DNA of 64,000 nucleotides from Xanthostigma xanthostigma (lineage: Eukaryota > Arthropoda > Insecta > Raphidioptera > Raphidiidae), in contig OY754470.1 in assembly GCA_963575645.1 (NCBI GenBank), positions 50,189,201 through 50,253,200 of the forward strand. Direction: 5' to 3'. Each line of letters starts with the position of its first letter. Within the stretch, counting starts at the first letter, position 1. Made by a program: the position numbers and the translations under genes. The notes under the pieces were generated by a model, which did not search any database, had not been told where the DNA came from, and was given only the letters and a program-made list of their open reading frames with translations. Below, in pieces: positions 22,820 to 34,969 of the stretch.

Positions 22820-25800
22820 ATGTCACACAGGGCTGGAGATTATTGGAATCGATTCAGCTTGACAGTTTGGTTAATATAAAACAGGCCAAAAATCGAAGAG
22901 TTGCAGATTTTCAAAACGCATGAAACATGAAAAGATTTACCTACGATATTTCGAAGAATATATAAATATCTTATATGATTGTCTTCAATGAATTTTTCAA
23001 AAACAATTCATGAAAAACTGACTGTAGAACGTTAATAACTAATTAAATACTAGAACGATACAAATGTGGAGCTATATGGAGGTAGATTTTTGTTTTTCTA
23101 TTCATTTTGCGGAAATAAAATTGTATTTTTACGATGCGCTTTTAATATAATATTATATTTGAAACTTTAATAATCCCTGTTTTTATGTACCTACGCTGAA
23201 ACAAATTGTATACGTATATGTACATAAAAATTAAAAACTTCAATAATTATTCGCTCCATCCATGTAAAAGAGTGTTGTATATGTTTTTTTCATATAAATA
23301 TACATCTACATCCTACATGTATGACATGTTATAAACTTTTGATTACGAAGTCATGAATAAAGTTGTTAACTAACGAACATGCCATGTCGCTGCCGATTGT
23401 CCTACAAAGCTGTGTCATTTTAACAATAGTAAAGTGGCGCTACATTTTTTTTAATGTTTGACCTTATTAATATAATAATAATAAGGTTGCTCGTACTCAG
23501 TGTTTATTATTTAATACACGATGTACTTGTTATGATTATTGACGAGAAAACTTTTGAAATGCACTGACATTAAACATTTTTCAATCTAGTCACTAGTGTC
23601 TGTTTTTGCCCTTCGATTTACTTGTTCTGCTCTTATAAAGAAATAAACAATTAGATAATTTATAATAATTGATTGGGCTATAATTTTTAAATCCTGCTAA
23701 TTTTTTTTTTGTTCTTTTTTGTCTTTTAAATAGGAATTTCATACTCTACGGAATATATTAATTATACGTATTACTTGATATTACTATATAGTTGTTTGAC
23801 GTCCAGTCATTAATATATATTTAATAATTGTAAATATAGTGCTAATAATATTGTTTATAACAATTGACCGCGGTAGAATTTTTTAACCCTGAAAATTTTC
23901 AATCTACACCGAATTCTCAAAGTTCATGATTTTTTCAGATTTTTCTAACTGACCCTTTTGATAAAAAAAGTCAGAGATATCAATTTTAAAAATTTTTCCT
24001 GAAAAATATTTAAAATAGAAATGAAAAAACTACTTCATATAATATGTTATATATTGTTTAATTCGTTTTTCAATAAGCCTTTATTTGACTTTCTACACGA
24101 TTAATCATCATGAAATAGTCAATAATTTGATCTACGCTACTGTAAATTTGCATACTATCTGCTTTTATAGACTCAATAACAGCTGTTATTAAACTTCAAA
24201 ATTAAAATGAAATGTATTTTGATGTTTGAAAAATTCAAAGGGTGCTCGCTATAAATTCTAATATCATATCAACAGATGGAGTTTTGAATAGCTGAAAATG
24301 TAGACTTTTTTGTTTATATCTAGGTTTACAACATTTTCAACATGGCGACACGAGTGGCACTCCCTCAAGGTAAAAGGATACCAATGCCACATAAACCACT
24401 TTCTTTTGCGACAAATATGATTATATTTCGATAGAAATTACTTTTGTATACAATCATTTTTTATGAATTTCATTTTTATTTCAACAAATATAAAATTACA
24501 AAGTCGAGTAAATCATGGGCTTGAATTACAGTTCTTTCACTGTTAAAAAATAGAGTGTTGTATTACATTAATAATTTTCTTGGAATTTCACAAAAGCCGC
24601 TTCGTTATTGTAAAGTATTTCCTTAAATGAAAATATGAAATATATAAGATTTCAAATTAATATCCAGATTGTTTCCGGCATTGCTTGATATTTTAATACA
24701 AAAGAAAGATTTTTCTTATTCGTTTAAATATGTTTTATAATTAATAATGCGTGTACTTATTTTACAATACATTGAAAACATTACTGGATTTTTTTTATAT
24801 TTTTTTTATTTTATGATTACTTTTTCCAACGAAGAAATATATTATAAAATCAATTATTATAGAATATACAGCAAACAATTTTAAATTAAAATAAAATACG
24901 ATGAAATAAAACAATAATGGTAACAATAATTAGTGAATTACATCCTATATATATCTTAATCGAAAATTATAAGGCTTAGTTACTAAAAAAATGCTGGTTT
25001 CAAAAATTGAATCTATAAGTCCAAGATTTTTCTTAGAAACATGGTTTAATTTTTTTTAAAGACTCAGATCTTAAAAACCGCGGGTGCGTTAATTTTGGCA
25101 GTAAATATTGTTACAGACACAATGTATTTTTTTCAATATAACAACTTTAAGACAATTTACATGTTTTTGGTAAAATTATAGAGTTAGTTTTCAATTTCCT
25201 CTCGAATCCGGCGTATAAATCAGGTGAAGATATTTAATATGCAATATATAAGTTGAAATAAAACGGACTGTGAATTGTAAGACACGTACGTAATGAGAGA
25301 GTGAATTTGTAAATAATTTTCTATGTAATCAGTTTTTAAAATAACGAAATAGTTTTATTTTTAAATTGAACGAATCAACAGAGACAGACAAAAAGTTTTC
25401 AAACATACCATTTACCCTAAATACTGCAATTGCTTTTGCTGTTACATCTGATCATACATTTTTTGTGCCCTGTGCGATGGTGGGTAGCATTACTTTTGAC
25501 GTTACAGTAAATTGAAGCCGTGAGCCGTAGAGAAAAGGGTACATTGAATTTAATGTGATTGCATTTTACTCTTCACGTTGCAATTCCGTTGCACATTTTT
25601 CTACAGGATTTGTTAGAATACAATATACGTTTAACTTCATTTCTAATTTGTCTAGAATTACAAATAATAATAACAATAATATTACACGTTTAGCGCTCAT
25701 TTACGCTCTCACCATCATCAATTTATAGTTCTATCGTTTTATTTATTTAAGAATGACCGAGCGTGTAGTACCTATACAATTGTTTATGTGGCTTTTCCAT

Positions 25801-25935
25801 TACAAGCTTTCACATCACAGTTTCTAATCCGAGTGCTGGAAAAAAAATCATACGGAACTTTTAATTGATCATAAAAAAAATAATAAATTCAAAATATCAA
25901 TAGCTGCTATATCCAAATAACCCTGCCTTAAAAAC
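22820..25935. other. Unassigned AT-rich sequence
   Basis: No gene recognised in 3.1 kb. Short TAA runs near 23465, long T tracts, and no inverted repeats that I could confirm. Confidence 0.4.
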
Positions 25936-26002
25936 AAAAATCGGTCGAGTGCAAGCTATACTTGCACCATTAGTGTTCTGGGTCATCAGCTCCCCACTTG
26001 TG
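25936..26002 (+). repeat. RTE/SINE-like relic
   Basis: AAAATCGGTCGAGTGCAAGC, ACTTGCACCATTAGTGTTC and CATCAGCTCCCCACTT match 54275-54345 closely and resemble the 63757 copy at their start. A diverged member of the Lepidoptera-type repeat; following sequence to about 26300 may belong to it. Confidence 0.6.
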
Positions 26003-27354
26003 TGTTGTATAACTAAATTTTGGTTGTGCGGTTATTAAGAAATAATCAATTAAATTATTCTTAACAATTATTCGGGCTAATTAATTAAGATTAGCAGTAT
26101 ATGTTCAGATTGAAAACTTGAAACGTAGTAAACAACATAACTAACAGACAAGGAAATTTCATAATTATCACTCTATCTCTGTGCTGAATTTCAGTTTTTT
26201 ATGTCAAAGAGTTTCAGAAACTGGAGATTTAAAACTAAAGAGTACGCCAATTTGCCTGTCGACATGAAATTTGAAGGCTGCGCCTTTTAGCCTAACTTTG
26301 CATGTTGATGTCATGGTTTTGAAATCATAGTAAATTTTTGCAAGTTGAAGTGTGTTGTTTCCTACAATTACCAAAAGTTTTATAATAAAGAAACGATTTC
26401 ACTGTACAACTGGACAGCTATATATAAATTTTCATTTCATTAACATATTTAATTGAGTCAGTTTTTTACCTCAAGCGGTTGTTCAGAAATCGGAAAAGAG
26501 AACGATCTCACATATTTTATCCTCCCTTTAAAAGATAGATATGTAAATTTCCATAAAAATAATGCATGCTTGTCTAATTAACTGTGTATAATGTTTTTAT
26601 ACATGTATAAATAAAATTATTAAAATGTACAAACAGAATGAAGCGTTTTCATTTTCCTTGTTTTCAAAGGCTTCAAAATTTTAATTACTTGTATATTTAC
26701 ACAAATGTACCTACATAATGCATGGTTTTTTTATGTAACTAATTTCCAGGGCTGCTAAATTATGCTCAATATATTATTATTTTTAAAGAGCTTATACCGA
26801 CACTGCAATGTTTTGTAAAAGTTATCTGCTCAAATAACAGTTGCTTTGAGAAAATCTTGTCAATAATAATGGCGCACTTAATCTGATGTTTTATCGAAAT
26901 GACGTCTTTATATCGCTTTTGCAGGAACTGGCGTAATCACAACAATATGCCAAAAATTACTATTAATTGAAACAAACATCATAAATTAGCCTTTTCTTTT
27001 ACCTAGACGTATGTATTAAATTGGTCGTAAACAAGTAAAGTTGAGTCATATATCAGAAATTTGAATTTTAATTTATTGGGACGGAATAGACGCCAAAAGC
27101 CTTAAACAGGCTTTGACACGTAATGTTTTTATATAAACATAGCTACTTCTTAACCAGCTGTATATAAATTACATGATTCAAACAAAAACTATATAAACGG
27201 TATAAAATGTTTGTATTCACTGAATTTCACGGTCTGCGTTTGTTTGTTTTATATATCTGTTCCACCGTTTTCTATATTTACCAACATACCGAAATAACAT
27301 TTTCTAAACCAATAATTACTCAAACTGATTCCTTCTAATACTTAATCATTAATT
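26003..27354. other. Unassigned AT-rich sequence
   Basis: No gene recognised; only background sequence. Confidence 0.4.
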
Positions 27355-27470
27355 AAAAACCGATCAAGTGCGAGTTGAACTTGCCCACAAACCGGACCCC
27401 GACTCAGCCGGGCAGCAATGCCAAAACTCTATACACCTTGTGGACTATGCTCGTAACATATACATTACCT
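27355..27470 (+). repeat. RTE/SINE-like relic
   Basis: AAAAACCGATCAAGTGCGAG then GAACTTGCCCACAAACCGG begins like the 63757 copy (ACCGGTCAAGTGTGAGT, GACTCGCACAC). It diverges after about 60 bp, in a GC-richer stretch with ACCCCGACTCAGCCGGGC. Confidence 0.6.
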
Positions 27471-27539
27471 GGTTCAAGGAAACAATCCACCGGTAATTAA
27501 AAGGAGATATGTGCACCCCAATATAATAATATAGGTAGG

Positions 27540-27840
27540 TATTACACATGCACTCTTTTGTCCGACCGGTGTCTGTTGGTGCGCCCCCGCTTTTTTTCTC
27601 CGCTCGCCCTCCCCAACGGTGGTATTATTGAGTCGCCCCTCTTCCTGCACCACACGTCAGTACTTTCCAATTTGCGTCCATCAATCGAGACCAATCTCTG
27701 CGAGTGGATTACTGCAAAATGAAATTTACATAGGCTCAGCTCCACAGCCCGAAGCGATGCGGCGGTGAGTCTGGTCATCTCACTCTCTCTTTTATCGCGC
27801 TCTGTTCTTATCGCGAGAACGCACAATATACAGGGTGCGT
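27540..27840. other. GC-richer island, function unknown
   Basis: About 300 bp clearly richer in G+C and CpG than the surrounding AT-rich DNA (for example GGTGCGCCCCCGC, GCCCGAAGCGATGCGGCGGT). ATGCGGCGGTGAGT at about 27756 contains a good 5' splice site word. The minus strand is open for 94 codons but its translation is low-complexity and unrecognised. It might be a promoter, a small exon, or a conserved regulatory element; none is shown. Confidence 0.35.
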
Positions 27841-29930
27841 AAATCGGTCGGATCGAGATAGCTTCTTTGTCTTTTTATAGTCGCAAATATATTTTTTAAC
27901 AGTGAAATCTGTGCATAGATTTTTAGACAATAGGAAAATTGATTTATAATATTATGTACAAATATTCAGCATGAAACGATTAAAAAATGTTAATTATAAC
28001 TATAGTTATATAGTTCCAATATAATAATTTGTAAACCAAAAATGTGGGACAACTTAAGGATAGCATTTTAAACCTCGATTGCGAACTGACACTTTAGTCA
28101 TTTTCATTCAATCATTAACGCAGTTGGAAGTGAAATTCTGCAGGTAAAATAAAATTTGCCACACCAATTATATCAAGCAAGCTCTCGGAAAATTATAGAC
28201 GTTTGAGAAGAGATGACAAATAAAAGGCACCCTGTAGGTCTGGTGTAGTACTTACTCCTTCACACAAAATCTCTCATGTATGTGTCTTATGCATAGGAGA
28301 TGTGTACTGCCGGATCTCCGACTATATGAAAGATATAAATAAGGTATTATTTTGAAATCTGATAAAATCGATTTATTTTGGAGTTTTGAACACGTAGGTA
28401 CCTTAAAAAAAACTGAGTCTTTTTTAAAACCAGTAAGAGCTAGGATTATAGGGCCTTAGCTAATGCATATTTTTAATTTTTTAATAATAATTCTTCTACT
28501 ATTTCACGGGTTAGCCATGGAAACATTCTATAAACATCGGTATTGCTACACGCTCTTCTAATCGCAAAGCTCTACCATTCTTTATTTATTTTTATTATAC
28601 TGCACGATATTTCTCAGTTCTGTATTTTTCCCTAACACCCTATATACAGAATGTGGTGTTTTTTCATTTCCTTAAAAATAATAAATTAACCCATATTTTA
28701 TTACTATTTAATCTGAATTTCAATGCCACATTCAAATGTGTTCAATAAGATCTATTTTAGATTAATAAACTCACATGCATAAACATAATACAAAAATTAA
28801 ATACAAAAAATAATAAAGAAGTTTATCAATCATAATATAAAAATAGCTTTATTCTTTAAAAAAATTACATTTTTCTGTAACATATTGGAAAAACTGTAAT
28901 GGAGACTTGGCATACTCGCTTCGTGACGTAGATTTCATCCAAATAAGCACTAGATTATAAACCAAGAATTCTAAATAGAACATTAAATTAGCTATTATCA
29001 GTGTTGAATTTAGGAGTGGACAATATCAGCTGAAGCCCCGGGACTTTAATGTAAAAAGGACTTCTGCAAATTTTTGTAAGTTTCGAAATAATTTCTTTTA
29101 TGAAAATAAAAAATTTTTAAAGTTACGGAAAGTTTTGAGTTTAATTTTGAAATCACGCGATTTTTATTCATATTTGACACTTTTGCACACAATAATTAAG
29201 CTCTCTATGTTGGTATCAGCGTTTTCTTACCCGACCAATAAAAATCCAGTGTTGCTTAGAACCTGGAACCGGATAACTGCTCACGGTTCTCCACAAATAT
29301 GTTTATATTGAAGACGGGCCTCAACTCACTTGACTGCCCAGTGATCTCTGCAATCCTAAATACGGTACTAATTGTTACAATTTTTCTCTGTCTTCAAGTC
29401 TTTTTCCTTGAAAAGCTTACTTAGTCTTTGGTATAATTAACAATAGTCATTGTGTATCGCACTGCAAACGATATTTCAAGAGATGCAATATCGTCATGAG
29501 CTTGCATCCGTTTGAAGTTTAAATTACAATATAAAAAAAATGTCTTCGCGATCTCCGACTGCATATTGTAACAGTGTGAGTCGTGCTTTTTAAAGCACTC
29601 GCCATATAGATAATACAATGTCGAATCTATTTAAATGAAGTTGAGGATGTGAGAATAGGGAAAGTAGCAGCAAGGAATAATTTAATATAAGAATTGTGCG
29701 AGCACTGAACGTTTGAAAGTGTAAAGTAAAAACGAACCTTCATGAAATGCGCATCCTACTTGTTTTAATATTATGATAAAGACGATTCGAAACTTTCTAT
29801 TCGCGACCACGTACTACAGGGCAGTCTATATAATCAAAAAATGCCGTTTCAGAGTACCAGTTAAAATGTGGGATATTTAAATTAAGTTTTTATAATTTAA
29901 AACTGTTTTTAGGGCTCCGTTATTTAAAAA
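27841..29930. other. Unassigned sequence
   Basis: No gene recognised. AGGGCTCCGTTATTTAAAAA near 29910 looks like the reversed end of the RTE-type repeat. Confidence 0.35.
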
Positions 29931-29934
29931 AAAA

Positions 29935-30532
29935 TTGGTTGTCTGTAAAGTCGGTTTACGGACGATAGTTTTACGTGATAACGTATTCCGTAATACATAA
30001 CCTAAATTTATATAATAATTATAATAATTCGAATCTATGATATTGCATCTTTTGCTTCAAATTTAGGTTAATTTTATTTATTTAAATTACTCACCATATA
30101 ATATAATTGTTTTTTTAACTTTCTTTCTTTCGTATTTATTTTAAGTCTCAAAGATTAGCTGTCATAATATTTATAAAACAATTGTTTCACTGTTTATATA
30201 AAATTCCAAAACCTACTTACAATATTTAAGTATTTTCATACGTCAAAAAATTGATTTTTACAATGATAAAATTTGTAAGAAAACGATTTTTTCGAGAGAT
30301 GAGACCTAGCTAAAACGATTTTTTGCCCCCCAAAATCCCTTTTCAGTAAATTTCATCCAAATCGTTAGGGCCGTTTTCGAGAAAAGCACGCACAGGGTCA
30401 GGTGGAACGTTACGAACGTTAGGAACGTTAGGAACGTTAGGAACGTTACACTTTTTCGTACATGCAGCCGGTGTTTTATCAATTTATAAGATTGGTGATT
30501 CATCAATTTATAAGACGTTATCACGTCAAAAA
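29935..30532 (+). mobile_element. ACGTGATAACG-ended repeat, copy 1
   Basis: The left end TTGGTTGTCTGTAAAGTCGG continues to TTTTACGTGATAACG; the right end is AATTTATAAGACG then CGTTATCACGTCAAAA, an inverted repeat of the left inner motif with one indel. The interior holds a 'TTTCATCCAAATCGTTAGGG' stretch like a LINE 3' end, a CACGCACAGGGTCAGGTGG stretch, a 9-bp minisatellite (30405-30449) and a GCAGCCGGTGTTTTATC stretch. Copies lie at 44424-44609 and 45697-46416, with a right half at 45120-45270. Family unnamed; no coding remnant. Confidence 0.75.
30405..30449 (+). repeat. 9-bp minisatellite (GGAACGTTA)n
   Basis: Five copies of GAACGTTAS inside the ACGTGATAACG-ended repeat. Its reverse translates as repeated FLT codons, which is a repeat artefact. 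Confidence 0.9.
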
Positions 30533-30989
30533 TGGAATTCTTATAGCATCACTCATCACAGTCACAGTTTTCTGGATTAAATAAAGCTATTTTACACAGT
30601 TATAAAGCTTACGAAACCACATATATTCCAATAGTCAAAATCTAAAAAATATTTTTCCCAAAAATTTGAAGGTGTGACGGAATTTTGGCACTTCTAACAT
30701 ATTACGTAAGGTATCATTTTTTTAATGTAAAATATATAGGTACGTCCAAAGATTTTTGATGCAGAATTTGATACATTTTTTTAAATTAGCATGATAAACG
30801 TAAGTGACTTTTATATGTTCTGATGATGTTCCAAAAATAGGGTAAATTCAATTTTGCTTTATTTTACATGTTCCTGTATTTATATTTAGTTATACTGTAT
30901 TAAAAGCTAATAAATATGTAACTGTAGATATATCTCGTTGAAATTATTAATATAGATATTTGACGACAAAGGCTTTTATCCGTCTATCT

Positions 30990-31526
30990 CAGAGGTTCCC
31001 AAACTTTTTTGTCTCGTAGACCACTTGCCATGTTTTTCGGTTTTGGGTAGACCCCCTGCTTATCTGATATTGATTTTTTGCAGATTCATTAATTTCAAAT
31101 GTATTTTTGACAATCGGTATAGTGCCACTCACTTTGAACGATTTAAATTTATAACGGTAGTGAAATACAGTGTGAAATGTTTAGTTTTATACATTTATTA
31201 ATTAGATTCAAATTAAACGAATCAAATTAAAATTTACTTTCAGTTACATAAAATAACTAAGCAAAAAATAAATGCTTTTAGTGTGAGGGATGAAACCTGA
31301 TGCTTTAATAATAAATTTTCAACATTTGGCATCAATTTAGTTAGATTTAATCTTAAATCTCTTCGGTTAACGATGTCTACTTTGTTTCTTTTTTTGTAAA
31401 GAGATTCCATATCGTTGACCCCCATTTTCATTTCATGGACCCTCAATTTTTTTCCCGCTGACATGGACCCCTTGCAAGTTGTCGTCGACCCCTGGGGGTC
31501 GATATAGACCACTTTGGGAATCACTG
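30990..31526 (-). mobile_element. hAT miniature element, 537 bp, copy 2
   Basis: Reverse-oriented twin of 16720-17256, with ends CAGAGGTTCCCAAAC and TTTGGGAATCACTG and a perfect 8-bp target duplication GTCTATCT at 30982-30989 and 31527-31534. It has the same length and the same junction between 5' sequence and the 3' transposase codons, so both descend from one internally deleted parent. The intact target duplication argues for a fairly recent insertion. Confidence 0.95.
31294..31398 (-). pseudogene. C-terminal hAT transposase remnant, copy 2
   Basis: Reads YKKRNKVDIVNRRDLRLNLT then KLMPNVENLLLKHQV. The last residues (HPSH in copy 1) are lost to a one-base frameshift after HQV. Otherwise identical in layout to 16848-16967. 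Confidence 0.7.
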
Positions 31527-31534
31527 GTCTATCT

Positions 31535-32276
31535 ATTACAAAGAAACACTACGTGCGAATTTACTCGACTAGCGATTCAACTAATAAATTAATGTAGGTA
31601 ATAGTGAAACTATTTTCAAATCACTCGTTGTACATTTCCAAAAGCTATGACGTTCGCCGCCATGTAGAATTAGCTTTGTTATATCTGCAGGAGATGAAAG
31701 TCATGCAATTCACAACCCAATAAAAATCACAGTATTCGTTTCACTATTGAATTGACACCTTCTTTAATGGGCGAAGACCACTTGAAACAGTAATTAAAGG
31801 TGCAGGATATCTTCCCTCTTCGCTCTTCACCTTTATAGGTATAGCTCTCTCGCCCCTCTATTTAACGTTATATTTGTCTTTTTCTATTCACGAAAAAAAG
31901 CGCTTTTTCTCTCTATGTAAATGGATGATTTTATTTTTTTGCAGAATCTACAACGTTCATTTAATTTCGTTTTGTGTATATATTTTGTTTTTGTGTGTTA
32001 TTTTTTTTCTTTTGCTTTTAATTTCCGCAACATTACGTTCGAGTGAATTTTAAATTTACATTATTTGTAGATGTGTGTACCTTTCTAACCGTTTTCAATA
32101 TTGAATTGATTAATTTGCAATGAATATTCAAATATTGACTCATATAATATATACCTTCTCTTGTCATTTGATTAGGTATTATTTTCTCAGCACGAAAATT
32201 AAAGCTCTATTATTAAATTAATGAATACCTAAAGTATCCAACTATTTTCGCTATTAGCAAATATCATAATATTTAT
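31535..32276. other. Unassigned sequence
   Basis: No gene recognised; CT-rich patch around 31800-31870. Confidence 0.4.
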
Positions 32277-32278
32277 TA

Positions 32279-32951
32279 GGGGAGACGAACCGAATACTGG
32301 ATACTTTTTCAAAACTAAAAGAAAAACACATATAATTGAAAAAAAATTTATTTATTTGTTGTGGCGATAATTGTGTACTAATGCACTTTACATTACAAAA
32401 AGAGTTAAACTTATATCTCTAACAAAAAGTTTTATAAAAATTTCTTTTTAAAAAATCACAAAAATCAACAGTGAAATCTTATGTACCCCAATATTGGATT
32501 GAAACACAAAATGCATACTTCACTCGGTGTACCCCAATATTGGATACCTTGTATTGAGAATAGCTAGGTATCCAATATTGAGGTAACTACCTACTTCTAC
32601 AAAAATTGGTTATAAACAATTTACTTAGTCTAATAATCGAGAAAATTCAATAAATATACTTTAATAACTATGTCCCAAGATAATATTTATCACTACTATA
32701 AAAAAACAACACTACTTACGATAGTTTAACAGCCTTTTGAAGTCACATTACAAAAAATCAACGAACGAAAAATATCACTTTGAATTTTGACAGCTTACTA
32801 ACGTTGAATATGGCGCTATCGACGGAGACAGGACCACTAAATTCACATTAACGAAGCAGTTTAATATCTCAAATAGAAATGACACTGCTAGTTTTCTATA
32901 AAATGAAGTATCCAATATTGCGCACGTATCCAGTATTCGGTACGTCTCCCC
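32279..32951. mobile_element. TA-flanked TIR element, 673 bp, with TATCCAATATTG repeats
   Basis: GGGGAGACGAACCGAATACT-type start and the inverse ending CGTCTCCCC at 32951 form about 26-bp terminal inverted repeats, each flanked by TA. The motif GTATCCAATATTGGGGTAC, or parts of it in both orientations, recurs near 32490, 32531, 32570 and 32910, like subterminal transposase-binding sites. No coding frame survives. TA duplication suggests a Tc1/mariner/pogo-type parent. Confidence 0.85.
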
Positions 32952-32954
32952 TAC

Positions 32955-33080
32955 TAGCCGTTACCCGCGTCACCTCACACGTTAACAGAAATTTTATTTT
33001 ATTCTTAAAAATATTTCAAATTCCAATATCAAAAGTTGTGTTGCCCAATTGGCTGCAATTTTCAAATGTCGAAATGAATT
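32955..33080 (+). repeat. 'GTTACCCGCGTCAC' repeat, copy 1
   Basis: GCCGTTACCCGCGTCAC, CACGTTAACAGAAATTTTAT and CCAATTGGCTG match 40545-40630. It abuts the right end of the TA-flanked element. The opening resembles the 'ccCGCGGCTTCGCCCGCGT' start of insect LINE/SINE tails. Confidence 0.65.
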
Positions 33081-34102
33081 AGATAAACTTTTCTCTATTG
33101 AACGATGATGTTATTTCAAAATTAACATATGTATTTTTTCTGCTTAAATAAAAATGTGAGCGTCCTTTCAGTGTGAAATAATTGTGCATTGCAGAACATA
33201 ACGGCTAGGAAAATCTAATTTTTAATCAGTCCTCGATCAGCGCAAATCAATAACGAGTTAAATGGTACAACAAAACGTTTTCTGTATCGTCTCCGGTTTG
33301 TTAATTGAACTTCAAATCGGGAAATGTAATTTTCCGTCAATATCAAAAACTCGTAAATAACAAAGAGTTTAATAATTAGATTCTAACTTTCTCTTCTACT
33401 TGTGTACAAGCGATATCAAACAGAATTGAACGCTGTTTAAAACACAATTTTATACATATGGTAGAGTTCCTATAAACCGTACTTGGGTTTCACATTTAGC
33501 TTTTTAACGTATGTGCCACGGCCCTCCAATTGGTACGTCACTGTAACTATAAAGTCAAATATTTACGATAACTGACAAGTAGCCCTAGTAAATTATTGTA
33601 ACATTTATCAAAATATAAATAATACTTTTTGGTTGTAGTTCAACATGGTAGTGTCATTTTCGTTGTTTTTTGTATCACAAAAAATTTGTTATCGTCATTC
33701 ATTATTTTTTTCTGCGGTGGCCTTATTAAAAAAGAGACATGTATATCGCGTTCAATACTTCATTCAAAAAAGTGGGCGCTTCGGGAAATATTAATATTAA
33801 AAAAATAATACATTGTTATTTGAACATGTCAAAGAGGGGAGGAGTGTGGGGCAGTGAATCGGTGCGTGTGGGGAATATTATTCGTTTTAACTCATGCTGA
33901 TACATGCATGTTATGTTGTTAAGGTGTGGCCAACATTATTTATGTACTAATCGCGTTCGATTTTATTTATTTCTTATTATACTAACAACATTATTCCTCA
34001 AAAGTATGACACGTGTCCTTCTAGTGGAACGCAAAATATTTTTAGTTGATAGCTCTCGAAAAGGAATTTTCAGAAACAAACGTCTTGCTTTGAAAACCTT
34101 CT
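33081..34102. other. Unassigned sequence
   Basis: No gene recognised. 33904-34173 is open for 89 codons on the + strand but is unlike known proteins. Confidence 0.4.
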
Positions 34103-34106
34103 TTAA

Positions 34107-34965
34107 GGACGTAGTCCTATGTTCAGACTCATTTTCAACCGTTATTTCAGAATTTTTTTTAATAACAAAATAATGTACAATGTTTTCAATTTTGATACAT
34201 GTTTTTACTGACATCGTAAGCTAAGATAAAAAATTTTTTTTGCTTAATTTTACGCCATTTTATAATTGTTTTTTTAACCTAAAGTAGACAACTTTAAATG
34301 GAGGTAGGTGGGTAGCGCGGGTGATAACGTCACTTGGAGTCAACTGAATTATAAAAATTAAATTGGTTATTGTTTCGTAGGCTTGTGGCTCTATCCCGTA
34401 CTAGAAATTAACATTTTTATTGATAAATAACAAAATGGCGGGTTTTAGAAAAAAAACAACGAGAAAATCGGTTAAAAAAAATAGAAATAATTTTTATAAT
34501 TAAGTAATTCTAGTACCGGACGGAGCTATTGTTGTGTAGAATACCCTGTGCAAAATTGAAAGCAATCGGTTGTATACAATTGTTTCAATCACCCGCGCCG
34601 CTCAGAAAAACGTAGTTTTGAGAAAAACGCGTTTAAAGTTTTAATTTCAGATTTCTTACAAAAAAATAAAAATGAATATTTACACTTATGCCTGGTGTAA
34701 GTAAACCTTCCGTTTCTTCAAAGGCATCGTTTTCTGCTAATTTGTTTGCTCTACTCTGCGAGATTATAAGGGTAACGTGATAACAACTGAGAGGTAAGAG
34801 CAGGTAAGAGTCTTACCGTAAGACCGTTGCTGCTCTCGACTATATGCTATAGCTTTTAATATTTCGGTTTTAAATATTTACAGTATTTTCTCAATATATT
34901 ATACTTACTACAAATCTAAAAAAAATCAATTCGTTTTTTCAAAACCCGAACACCAGACTACGTCC
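34107..34965 (+). mobile_element. GGACGTAGTC-ended element, copy 1
   Basis: Ends GGACGTAGTCCTATGTTCA and GAACACCAGACTACGTCC are short inverted repeats. The left flank is TTAA (34103-34106), the right TTAG. The body matches 55718-56607 in reverse orientation over its whole length with a modest number of substitutions and indels (shared words ACTTCAAGTGACGTTATCACCCGC-like, GAATACCCTGTGCAAAA, AGAGTAGAGCAAACAAA). No transposase frame is visible. TTAA flanks recall piggyBac, but the GG terminus does not fit its usual CC start, so the family is uncertain. Confidence 0.85.
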
Positions 34966-34969
34966 TTAG

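Noticed and set aside
30306-30524. Minus-strand frame with repeated FLT triplets
   Set aside because: It is the reverse translation of the GGAACGTTA minisatellite.
34785-34815. GAGCAGGTAAGAG resembling a 3'/5' splice site fusion
   Set aside because: No pyrimidine tract precedes it and it lies inside the GGACGTAGTC-ended element.
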